Origin: Candidatus Eiseniibacteriota bacterium
Lineage (GTDB): Bacteria > Eisenbacteria > RBG-16-71-46
NCBI GenBank assembly: GCA_005893365.1
Contig: VBPB01000041.1
Span: forward strand, 1-25,592
DNA length: 25,592 bases
Direction of reading: 5' to 3'
The notes under the pieces were generated by a model. That model did no database searches. It was not told where the DNA came from and saw only the letters and a list, made by a program, of their open reading frames with translations. Numbering within the stretch: the stretch's first letter is position 1; each line of letters opens with the position of its first letter. This document shows, one piece after another, positions 8,687 to 16,395 of this stretch. A program made the position numbers and the translations under genes.

Positions 8687-8781
8687 GGTGAAGCCGACGA
8701 GCAGGATCCGGTAGGCCTGGTACGACGGACGGGTAGCGTCGCGGGCGACCGACGGGGCCTCTCGGGGTCCTCGCGGACCCG

Positions 8782-9416
8782 ATGCGGCGGGCGCTCTATC
8801 TCAGGATCTCGGCCGGGCAGGAGCTGAGCCGCGACCAGGCGGCGCGCGCGCTGCGCATCTCGCGGGCGCTGGCCGCGTTCCATCTCGACAAGCTGGTGGA
8901 CGCGGGGCTCCTGGAGGCGGACTTCCGCCGGCTCAAGGGGCGCTCCGGCCCGGGCGCCGGACGTCCCAGCAAGCTCTACCGCCGCTCCGCGCAGGCGATC
9001 GACGTGACGCTGCCGGCCCGGCGCTACCAGCTGGCCGCGCGCCTGCTGAGCCGGGCGGCGAGCGAGGGCGGACCCACGCAGGCCGCCGCCCTCGAGCGGG
9101 CCGCCGAGGCGTGGGGGCGCGAGCTCGGGACCGAGGCGCGGGGCCGGTCCGGCCCCCGACCGGGGGCGGCGCGCCTGCTGCGGAGTGGGCTCGCGGCCCT
9201 GCGGGCCGCGGGCTTCGAGCCCCGTCAGGACGCGGACGGCGAGATCGTGCTCGCCAACTGCCCGTTCGCCGCCCTCCAGCGCGCCCGCCGGCACTGATCT
9301 GCGGGATGAACCTGGCCCTGTGCCGCGGCCTGGTCCAAGGCCTGCGCGCCCCGCGCTGGACCGCCCGGTTGGCGCCCGCCGCCGGACGGTGCTGCGTCCT
9401 CATCCACACGCCCTGA
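8782..9416 (+). CDS. HTH (ArsR/SufR-like) transcriptional regulator, frameshifted near 9287
   Basis: A winged-helix regulator of the COG2345-like group. RRALYLRIS and SRDQAARALRISRALAAFHL form the DNA-binding domain, followed by DKLVDAGLLEADF (wing); the C-terminal part carries NCPF. In the starting frame it stops at 9297 after 171 residues, just past NCPFAALQRA. The missing family ending, LICGMNLAL through APAAGRCCVLI, is present immediately downstream in the frame ending at 9416. Joining them requires one extra base near 9285-9292 and gives about 211 residues, a normal length. The lost part holds the CGMN and RCC cysteines, probably part of a metal or Fe-S effector site. The frame upstream of ATG 8782 reads GVLADP, which also looks like family sequence without a start codon. 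Pseudogene or sequencing error are both possible. Confidence 0.8.
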
Positions 9417-9440
9417 GGCGCCGGGGACGCGCCTTGCCCG

Positions 9441-12197
9441 CTACGCCGCCCGATCGGCCGCCGGGCCGGCATCGAGCACCTCGCGCACCTTGCGGGCGAG
9501 CGCGCTCAGCATGAACGGCTTCTGCAGGAAGGCCGTGCCCGATTCGAACACGCCCTGGCGCACCACGTCGTCGTCGGTGTAGCCCGACATGAACAGGACG
9601 CGGGTGTCGGGCCGCTCGGCGGTGAGCCGCTGCGCCAGCTCGCCACCCCCCATGTGGGGCATCACGATGTCGGTGAGCAGCAGGTGGATCGGCCCCGGGT
9701 GCGCGGCCGCGACCGCCAGGGCCTCGACGCCGTGGCGCGCCTCGAGCACGGTGTGGCCGTAGGTCTCGAGCGCCTCGCGCGCCATGGCGCGCACCGCCGG
9801 CTCGTCCTCGGCCAGCAGCACGGTCTCGGTGCCGGTGGCGGCGGACGGGACCAGCGCCTCGGCGTCCGCCACGGCATGGCCCTCGCTCACGCGGTCCAGG
9901 TGCACGCGGAACGTGGTGCCGCGCCCGGGCTCGCTCTCGACCCGGATGCGCCCGCGGGTCTGCTCGACGATGCCGTAGACGGTCGCGAGGCCCAGGCCCG
10001 TGCCCTCGCCCTGCCGCTTGGTGGTGAAGAACGGCTCGAAGATGCGCGCGACCACCTCCGGGCTCATCCCGCAGCCGGTGTCGGTCACCGCGATCAGGGC
10101 CTGCGGCCCGGTGCGCGGATCGGGCCCCTCGGTCTCGTCCAGGTCGACCGCGACCACCTGGATCGTGAGCACGCCGCCCGCCCGCATCGCGTCACGGGCG
10201 TTGACTGCCAGGTTCATGATCACCTGCTCGATGTGCCCGCGGTCGGCGCGCACGTGCACCGGCTGGTCCGCCAGCGCCATCGTGAGCTCGATGTGCTCGC
10301 CGATCAGCCGCCGCAGCATCTCCTCCATCTCCGCCACGACCGCGACCAGGTCGAGCACCCGTGGGGCCACCACCTCCTTGCGGCTGAACGCCAGCAGCTG
10401 CCCGGTCAGCAAGGCCCCCCGGGCCGCGGCCTTCTGGATCGACTCGGCGTGGTGACGGGCGGAATGCGCCGGCTCGAGCCGGCCCAGGAGCAGCTCGCCG
10501 TGCCCGAGGATCGCCGCGAGCAGGTTGTTGAAGTCGTGGGCGACGCCGCCCGCGAGCCGCCCGACCGCCTCCATCTTCTGCGCCTGGCGCAGCTGGTCCT
10601 CGAGGCGCTGCCGCTGCGTGACGTCGATGGCCACGCCGATCGCCCCGCTCACCTGCCCCTGGGCGTCGTGCGTGGGCGCGTAGCGGGTCTCGAACGCCAG
10701 CGGCCCGAGCTCGACCGTGTCGATGAACTCCTCGCCGCTCAGGGCCCGCCGCACGTTGTCGAGGACGCGCGGCACGTCGTGATAGAGCTCGTAGATCGAT
10801 ATGCCGGCCGAGACCGGTCTCAGACCCTGCACCCCGCGGCCCTCGCGCAGGGTGAAGACGCCGCGGGCATCGATCGCGAACAGCACCACCGGGGCGTTGG
10901 CGACCACGAAGTGGAGCCGCTCCTCGGCGCGGCGCAGCGCCTCGGCCACCTCGCGGCTCTCGGTGACGTCCTGGAACTCGAGCATCGCGACCTCGTGGCC
11001 ATCGAGGTCGTAGCGCGTGCCCGAGACGGTCGCGAAGCGCACGCGCCCGTCGCGGGTGCAGACGCGGCTCTCGAACACGCCCAGGTCGCCCTCGGCGAAT
11101 CCGTGCGCGTAGCCCTCGGCGAGCCGGGGCCACTCCTCGTCGGGGTGCAGATCGTCGAGGCCGAGCCGCGTCAGCTCGTCCATCGCGTAGCCGGTCATCC
11201 GGCTGGCCATCGGGTTGGCCATGACGATGCGGCGCGAGGCGGGGTCCACCATCACGATCGCCTTGGCGCTGCGCTCGAACAGCAGCCGGTAGCGCTCCTC
11301 GGACTTGCGCAGGATCTGGAGATCACTCAGGTCCTGGATCATGACCAGCACTTCCTGCGTCTGCCCGTCCGGGCCCTTGATGGGCAACGCGCTCACGTAG
11401 AGGGTGTGAACCGCGTCGGCCTGCTCGCGGTGGAATTCGTGATGGACCACGTCGTTGCGCTCGAGCGCGCGCGCCACCGGGCAATCGCCGCACTCGGGCG
11501 GCGCCTCGAGGTCCCCGTAGCGCGAGCACACCGCGTGGCACCCCTGGCCGATCCAGCTCTCGTGGGCCGGTCCTTGCGGCGGATGCGCGGCCAGGACGTG
11601 GTTGGTCCAGCGGATCAGGCGCGCGGGGTTGGTGACGAACACCTCGGCGTCCGACTGCTGCACGATCGCCGCGAACTTCTGGCGCTCGCGCTCCAGCACC
11701 CGCACCTGCTCGTCGAGCGAGCGGAACCAGCGCTCGTACTCGCGCGGCATCGCCGGGGCGGGCGGGGCCGGGCGCCGCGGGGCCGCGATCGTGGCGAGCA
11801 GCGCCGCCAGTCGCCGCACCCGGGCATCCGGGCGGGCGGAGGGACGGCGGGCCCGGCCGGCGAAGCAGATGGCACCCAGCGTCCGGCCGTTCAAGACCAG
11901 CGGCACCGCGGCGGCGGTGGGCCGCGCGGCGCCTTCGCCCGCGCCCAGGGCCTGGGCGGCGGCGATGAACTCCGCGACGTGGCGTTCGCGCGTCGCCGGA
12001 TCGTCGGGCGACCACGCCTCCAGCACGCAGGCGCCGCCCTCGATCAGGAGCAGCGCCGCCACGTCGGCGCGGGCGAGCCGCGCCAGGGCCGCGAGGCCGG
12101 TCGCCAGCGCCCGCTCGGCCGAGTCCGCGGTCAGGACCCGGTCGAGGTCGCGCAGGAACGCCGCGTCCGAACCGGGGGGGCGCCGTACACCGTCCAT
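9441..12197 (-). CDS. Hybrid sensor histidine kinase (GAF-PAS-PAS-PAS-HisKA-HATPase-REC)
   Basis: A soluble 918-residue hybrid kinase; no membrane segment is visible. GAF-like domain about 10-140, short coiled coil about 152-178, PAS1 about 178-290, PAS2 about 298-415, PAS3 about 420-530, dimerisation/phosphoacceptor helix with H554 in GVAHDFNNLLAAILG, ATPase domain with N-box MNLAVNARDAM (N662/N666), G1 DTGCGM (706-711), F-box FEPFFTTK and G2 GEGTGLGLATVYG. The C-terminal receiver has the acidic pair AEDEP (796-800), phosphoacceptor D843 in LLLTDIVMP and K893 in LQKPF. PAS1 contains four cysteines (C220, C224, C236, C239), a likely metal or redox site. It follows the GAF protein by 15 bases, so it is second in a two-gene operon. 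Output partner not evident in the window. Confidence 0.95.
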   Translation of the reverse strand: MDGVRRPPGSDAAFLRDLDRVLTADSAERALATGLAALARLARADVAALLLIEGGACVLEAWSPDDPATRERHVAEFIAAAQALGAGEGAARPTAAAVPLVLNGRTLGAICFAGRARRPSARPDARVRRLAALLATIAAPRRPAPPAPAMPREYERWFRSLDEQVRVLERERQKFAAIVQQSDAEVFVTNPARLIRWTNHVLAAHPPQGPAHESWIGQGCHAVCSRYGDLEAPPECGDCPVARALERNDVVHHEFHREQADAVHTLYVSALPIKGPDGQTQEVLVMIQDLSDLQILRKSEERYRLLFERSAKAIVMVDPASRRIVMANPMASRMTGYAMDELTRLGLDDLHPDEEWPRLAEGYAHGFAEGDLGVFESRVCTRDGRVRFATVSGTRYDLDGHEVAMLEFQDVTESREVAEALRRAEERLHFVVANAPVVLFAIDARGVFTLREGRGVQGLRPVSAGISIYELYHDVPRVLDNVRRALSGEEFIDTVELGPLAFETRYAPTHDAQGQVSGAIGVAIDVTQRQRLEDQLRQAQKMEAVGRLAGGVAHDFNNLLAAILGHGELLLGRLEPAHSARHHAESIQKAAARGALLTGQLLAFSRKEVVAPRVLDLVAVVAEMEEMLRRLIGEHIELTMALADQPVHVRADRGHIEQVIMNLAVNARDAMRAGGVLTIQVVAVDLDETEGPDPRTGPQALIAVTDTGCGMSPEVVARIFEPFFTTKRQGEGTGLGLATVYGIVEQTRGRIRVESEPGRGTTFRVHLDRVSEGHAVADAEALVPSAATGTETVLLAEDEPAVRAMAREALETYGHTVLEARHGVEALAVAAAHPGPIHLLLTDIVMPHMGGGELAQRLTAERPDTRVLFMSGYTDDDVVRQGVFESGTAFLQKPFMLSALARKVREVLDAGPAADRAA

Positions 12198-12212
12198 GGG
12201 GGCGGGAGCGGA

Positions 12213-12692
12213 TCAGTGCCGCGCGTCGGCGGCCGCGCGCGCCTCGTACCGGCGGGCCAGCCAGTCGGCGACCCGCTGCACGTTCGCCATGGCCTGCTCG
12301 TCGAAGGCGGCGACCTGGTGACTGTCGATGTCGATCTGCGCGTGGATGACGTCGCCGGAGCGGATCAGCACCACCAGCTCGGAACGCGTCGCCGAGCTGC
12401 AGGCCAGGTAGTTGGTGATGAGGCGCACGTCGGGGATGTTGAGATTGCGCTTCTCGGCCACCGCCGTGCCGCACACGCCGGTGCCGACGCCGATGAAGAC
12501 GTGGTCGGTGGCGGAGCCCACGAACGGGCCCAGCCGCAGCACGTCGTCGGGGAACAGCTCGTAGATGCCGGTCCAGTCGAAGCGCGGGTCCAACTGGTGC
12601 GTGCCGCGCACGGCGGCCTCGAGCACGGCCTCGAACGGCGCGCCGGTCGCCACCTGCTCGTCGAGTTGGCGGATGAGATCGTCGACGCTCAC
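12213..12692 (-). CDS. GAF-domain protein of the free methionine-(R)-sulfoxide reductase type
   Basis: A 159-residue single GAF domain. It follows the pattern of free methionine-R-sulfoxide reductase (fRMsr, E. coli YebR type): LGPFVGS, then GTGVCGTAVAE with C74, IPDV, then LACSSATRSELVV with C98, and DIDSHQVAAFDE near the end. C74 and C98 match the two best-conserved cysteines of the family (C98 would be the catalytic one); the third cysteine of E. coli is absent. It would reduce free Met-R-sulfoxide in the cytoplasm, or serve as a small-molecule sensor. GTG 12692 is supported by GGAGG six bases upstream (12699-12703). It is first in an operon with the hybrid kinase, which suggests linked redox sensing (inference). 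Confidence 0.82.
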   Translation of the reverse strand: MSVDDLIRQLDEQVATGAPFEAVLEAAVRGTHQLDPRFDWTGIYELFPDDVLRLGPFVGSATDHVFIGVGTGVCGTAVAEKRNLNIPDVRLITNYLACSSATRSELVVLIRSGDVIHAQIDIDSHQVAAFDEQAMANVQRVADWLARRYEARAAADARH

Positions 12693-12880
12693 GAGATGCC
12701 TCCCCGTGGGATGGGGCGTGATCCGGGGGCGCCCATGGCCGGCGGCGGTCTGCGGCCGCGCCAGGGGGTTCCGCGGAGTTATCGGGAGGCGCGGGCCGGC
12801 GCTTGAGGGGTCATCCTCGAGGCGGCCGGCGCGACCGTCTGGCCCGCCGTGTCACCAAACCCTCTCCCCGCGACATAAGA

Positions 12881-12889
12881 GGTAGGCTG
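12881..12889 (+). promoter_or_regulatory. GGTAGNCTG box (-10-like) upstream of VIT-VWA operon
   Basis: GGTAGGCTG contains TAGGCT (12883-12888), fitting the TANNNT form of a -10 element. Transcription starting about seven bases later would give a leader of about 60 bases before the Shine-Dalgarno GGAGGAGG (12940-12947). The same box occurs just before two other plus-strand genes in the window. No clear -35 is visible. Confidence 0.45.
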
Positions 12890-12939
12890 GAGCGACTCCA
12901 ATGACCCGAGATCCGGGCCTCGACCGCTTCCGGCACCCC

Positions 12940-12947
12940 GGAGGAGG
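12940..12947 (+). promoter_or_regulatory. Shine-Dalgarno GGAGGAGG deciding the VIT-VWA start
   Basis: GGAGGAGG lies seven bases before ATG 12955. It favours this start over the in-frame ATG at 12901, which has no ribosome binding site and would add residues unlike the VIT family. Confidence 0.8.
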
Positions 12948-12954
12948 CAGTCCG

Positions 12955-15371
12955 ATGACGATCCACGAGCCCGAACTCACGACCCGCGGCGGCCCGGCCC
13001 TGGTCTCGGTCGACGGCCGCACCTACCCCCTCGAATCCGTCCGCCTGACCGCCCGGGCGGAGGGCGGCCTCGCCTTAAGCCGTCTCACCCAGCGCTTCGC
13101 CAACCCCTACGACCAGACGCTCGAGGTGGTCTACACCCTGCCGCTGCCGGCGGACGGCGCGGTGCTCGGCTACACCATCCGCATCGGCGAGCGCGTCCTG
13201 CGCGGGATCGTCGAGCCGCGCGAGCGCGCCGCGGCCGCCTTCCGGCAGGCGCTGGCCCAGGGGCGCGGCGCCGGGCTGCTGGAGCAGGACCGCGACGACA
13301 CCTTCCGGCAGCGGCTCGGCAACCTCCCGCCCGCGACCCCGGTCGAGGTCGAGATCGAGGTGCTGCAGCGCCTCGCCACGCTGGCCGCGACCGACGCGCT
13401 CGGCCTTGAGTGGGAGTACCGGTTCCCGACTGTGGTCGGCGTGCGCTATCAGGGCGCGCCGGACCGCGTGCCCGACGCGGGACGGCTGGACGTGGATCGG
13501 GACGAGGCCGGCGGCATCCCCACCCGGCTCGCCATCGACGTGACCGTGGCCGGCCGGACGCCGGCCAGCACCCGCATCAGCTCGCCCAGCCATTCGATCC
13601 TCTGCGAGGCCGGCCCCGAGGGCGCCCGCGTGCGGTTCGGCGAGGGCGAACGCCTCGACCGCGACCTGGTGCTGCGCTGGCCCGCGGCGGCGGACGGCCT
13701 CGAGGCCGGCATGGTGCTGGGCGGCGGACTCGCGGGCGACGACGGCCGCTACGGGCTCGTCACCGTCACGCCACCCGCGGTGCCGCGAGCCACGTTCGCG
13801 CGCGACCTCACCGTGCTCATCGACGCCAGCGGCTCGATGAGCGGCGAGCCCCTCGCGTGCGCGAAGCAGGTGGTCCAGGAGCTCCTGCGCGGCCTGGATC
13901 CGCAGGACCGCTTCGAGCTGCTGGTCTTCTCGAATCAGGTGAGCCGCCTGGGTCGTGCCATGACCCCGGCGACGCCGGACGCCCTGCGCCGCGCGCAGCG
14001 GGCCCTCGCCGAGCTCACCGCCGGCGGCGGCACCGAGATGGCCGGCGCCATCTCGGAGGCGCTCGGGTGCCTGCGCCACGACGCGCAGCGCCAGATCGTG
14101 CTGGTGACCGACGGCCAGATCGGCTTCGAGCGCGAGGTGGTGGCGGGGATCATGAACGGGCTGCCCGACGGATGCCGCGTCCACGCCGTCGGCATCGGCT
14201 CCGCCCCCAATCGCTCGCTCACCGCCGCGGTCGCCCGCGCCGGGCGCGGCGTGGAGCTCCTGGTCAACGATCCGGTCTCGGCGCGCGAGGGGGCGCGGCG
14301 CCTGGGTGCGGCGACCGCCCGGCCGGTCATCACCGACGTCGCCATCGAGGGCACGGCCTTGCTGCGGCCGGCCACGACCCGACTGCGCGACGTCTTCGCC
14401 GGCCAGCCGCTGGTGGCGGCCGTCGAGCTGCGTGGCCATGGCGGCGCGCTCGAGCTGCACGGCCGGCTCGCGGGCTCGGCCGAGCGCTGGACCTGGCGGA
14501 TCGCGGTGCCGGAGGCCGGTGGCGCCTCGGCCGCGACGCCCGCGACACCGCTCCCGATCGGAGCGCTCTTCGGCCGCGAGGCCATCGCCGACCTCGAGCT
14601 GACGCTGGCCGCCAGCGCGAGCAACGCCGAAGCCATCGACGCCGAGATCGAGGCGCTCGGCCTGCGGCATCGCATCACCAGCCGGCGCACCAGCCTGGTC
14701 GCCATCGCCGAGGAGCCCACGGTCGATCCGAGTGCTCCCACGCGGCGGCAGCGGATCGCGGCCGAGCTGCCCGCCGGCGTGTCCGCGCAGGGGAGCGGAT
14801 TGCTGGGAGGGGGAGGCGAGACGCTCATGCTCGCCTCGGCAGCGGGCCCATCCTCGCCAAACGCCCGTCGAGGGGCGGTCCGCGATCCGGCGGCGAGGAG
14901 CTTCTGCGCTCGCTCGGCGCCGGGCGGCCGCGCCGCGGCCGGGAGGTTCGCGATGCCGCCAAGCGGGTGCAGCACGAGCTCGCGGCCACGCGCCGCGCGA
15001 TCGCGGAGCGGAAGGCGAGGCTCTGGGCCGCCGCGGACGATCTCATGGGTCTGCTCGCCGGCGAGCGCGAGAAGATCGAGCGCCTGGCGGTGGTGGTTCG
15101 GAACCAGATCGAAGCCATGCCCGAGGGCCCGGCGCGCGAGCGGTGGGCGGCGCTGCTCGGCCGCATGGAGCGCCATGCCGAGCGGATACGTCACCTGGTC
15201 GAGCAGGTCGCGCGCGCGGCGGAGGCATCGGCGGTCGAGCCGCAGCGTGCCGACCCGACCGACGCCGAACTGGAAGCGGCGCTGAATGAGCTCGGCGAGG
15301 AAGACTTCACCCGGACCGGGGCGACCCTGTACCAAGAGCTGGCCACGCTGCTCGAGCGCGGAGCGTCATGA
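12955..15371 (+). CDS. VIT and von Willebrand factor A domain protein, with frameshift near 14830-14845
   Basis: N-terminal VIT domain (about 1-130: SVDGRTYPLESVRL, QRFANPYDQTLEVVYTLPLP) followed by a VWA domain whose metal site is complete: DASGS (D290-S294), T360 in GGGTEM and D386 in VTDGQ. A beta-rich region runs to about residue 620. In the starting frame the sequence then becomes Arg/Ser/Trp/Cys-rich and stops at 15285. From about 14846 the frame one base earlier takes over, with high third-position G/C and a helical, probably coiled-coil tail (RDAAKRVQHELAATRRAIAE, GEREKIERLAVVVRNQIEAM), ending at 15371 in an ATGA overlap with the sigma factor gene. One missing base near 14830-14845 would join both parts into about 805 residues. 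A separate small gene from GTG 14967 is less likely. No signal peptide or membrane helix is seen. Role unknown; probably protein-protein scaffolding linked to the sigma factor. Confidence 0.82.
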
Positions 15372-15961
15372 CCGTGGGCAATCGCGAGCGCGTGGAGACC
15401 GAGGTCGACGGCTTGTTCGCCCGGGTGCGCGGGCACGACACCGAGGCCTTCCGCGACTGGATGGGGAGCGTCGAGCGCCCCATCCGCGCCAGCCTCGGCC
15501 GGTTCGCCCGCGCGGTGGACGTGGAGTCCATCGTCCAGGAGACGCTGCTCCGGATGTGGCTGCTCGCCACCCAAGGCGGCCGCGACCTGGCAGGCCCGGA
15601 TGCCTCGCTGCGATTCGCGATCGGCCTGGCCCGCAACCTGGCGCGCAACGAGGCGCGACGAATGGGACGGGTGAGCTTCCTGCCACCCCAAGACCTCCCG
15701 GAGGTGACCGCGGACCCGGCCCCCTCGTCCGATCCCCGGCTCGCGGCGGCGATTCGCGACTGCATGGGCCGCTTGAGCGCCAGGCTGCGCGAGGTCCTCG
15801 CGGCGCGCATCGCCCGCGGCGCCGTCGAACCCGATCGCGAGATCGCCGAGCGGCTGAGGCTCAAGCTCAACACGTTCCTGCAGAACGTGGTCCGGGCCCG
15901 GCAACAACTCCGGAAGTGCCTCGAGGGCAAGGGTGTCCCCGGCTGGGAGATCCCATCATGA
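15368..15961 (+). CDS. ECF-like sigma-70 family RNA polymerase sigma factor
   Basis: A 197-residue sigma factor with region 2 at about 25-100 (DVESIVQETLLRMW, then FAIGLARNLARNEARR) and region 4 at about 126-185 (DCMGRLSARLREVLAARI, then REIAERLRLKLNTFLQNVVR as the helix-turn-helix). Regions 1 and 3 are absent, as in ECF (group IV) factors. It should direct RNA polymerase to a small stress or envelope regulon. Its ATG overlaps the stop of the VIT-VWA gene and its stop overlaps the start of the next gene, so all three are probably translated in step. No classical zinc-finger anti-sigma factor follows. Divergence in region 4 relative to common ECF groups means its promoter sequence cannot be predicted by eye. 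Confidence 0.85.
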   Translation: MTVGNRERVETEVDGLFARVRGHDTEAFRDWMGSVERPIRASLGRFARAVDVESIVQETLLRMWLLATQGGRDLAGPDASLRFAIGLARNLARNEARRMGRVSFLPPQDLPEVTADPAPSSDPRLAAAIRDCMGRLSARLREVLAARIARGAVEPDREIAERLRLKLNTFLQNVVRARQQLRKCLEGKGVPGWEIPS

Positions 15962-16191
15962 GCGATCGTGAGACCCCTGCCCTGATCGAGGCCGCCGTCA
16001 CGGCGTTCCGCGAGCGCGACCGCGAAGGGCGCATCGTGCCACCCTCGGCCTGGTGGGACCTTCCGCCCGAAGCGCTCGACCAGCTCTACCGCGAACAGTC
16101 CTTCGCCCGCGACGTGGAGCGCGCTACGGATCCGGCGGGAGAGAGCGGGACGGTGAAGGCCGTGCTGGCGAGGATCCTGGGCCGACGCTGA
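15958..16191 (+). CDS. Small acidic/helical hypothetical protein (77 aa) coupled to the sigma factor
   Basis: A 77-residue protein starting at the ATGA overlap with the sigma factor stop (15958-15961). It appears mostly helical and highly charged: TPALIEAAVTAFRERDREGR, then PPSAWWDLPPEALDQLYREQ and a C-terminal TVKAVLARILGRR. I recognise no family. It lacks the HxxxCxxC pattern of zinc-binding anti-sigma factors and has no membrane helix. Its position suggests a modulator of the sigma factor or an adaptor to the VIT-VWA protein (inference). High third-position G/C supports the frame. Directly after its stop another frame shows the same coding bias (16190-16382), so an extended product after a frame break cannot be excluded. 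Confidence 0.7.
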   Translation: MSDRETPALIEAAVTAFRERDREGRIVPPSAWWDLPPEALDQLYREQSFARDVERATDPAGESGTVKAVLARILGRR

Positions 16192-16382
16192 TCGGGCGGC
16201 GGGCCGTCGCGGCGCACTCGCTCTGCGCCAGCGCGGGCCCCGAGCTCGCGCGCGCCGATGGCTGCGAGGCCGCCTTCGACTACGTGCGGATCGCGGCGAC
16301 GCTCGCGTCGGGCAAGCAGGCTTGGGTGTACGTCCACGGCCCGACGCAAGGCCCTCGGGCGGCACGGCCCGACCCGTGGTAG
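16188..16382 (+). other. Coding-like stretch without a start codon (possible gene remnant)
   Basis: The frame running from about 16188 to the TAG at 16380-16382 has G or C in nearly every third codon position and reads like protein (ADGCEAAFDYVRIAATLASG, KQAWVYVHGPTQG). No ATG, GTG or TTG opens it at a sensible place; the only early candidate is CTG 16188, overlapping the stop of the 77-residue gene. It may be a gene remnant, a tiny gene with an unusual start, or a continuation of the upstream gene after a lost base. No family recognised. Confidence 0.4.
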
Positions 16383-16386
16383 CCTG
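16378..16386 (+). promoter_or_regulatory. GGTAGNCTG box (-10-like) upstream of TRAP permease
   Basis: GGTAGCCTG contains TAGCCT (16380-16385), preceded by TGG, which gives an extended -10 look. ATG 16396 is ten bases after the final T of the hexamer, so the mRNA would have almost no leader. No Shine-Dalgarno is visible before this start, consistent with leaderless or near-leaderless translation. Confidence 0.45.
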
Positions 16387-16395
16387 CGCGCCGGC

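Noticed and set aside
9280..9300. Programmed -1 ribosomal frameshifting in the HTH gene (and likewise near 14840)
   Set aside because: No X-XXY-YYZ slippery heptamer with a clear downstream pseudoknot is visible, and regulators of this family are not known to use it.
9654..12806. Very long plus-strand open frame (over 1000 codons) opposite the hybrid kinase
   Set aside because: It is the antisense shadow of the kinase and GAF genes; its product is Arg/His/Ala-rich with no family motifs, while the minus strand shows complete kinase motifs.
14967..15371. Separate small gene starting at GTG 14967
   Set aside because: No Shine-Dalgarno at a suitable distance, and coding bias in that frame already begins near 14846, which favours a frameshifted continuation of the VIT-VWA gene.
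16258..16395. Upstream ATG (16258) for the TRAP permease
   Set aside because: Adds 46 unconserved residues, whereas the DctQ-like sequence and the GGTAGCCTG box point to ATG 16396.
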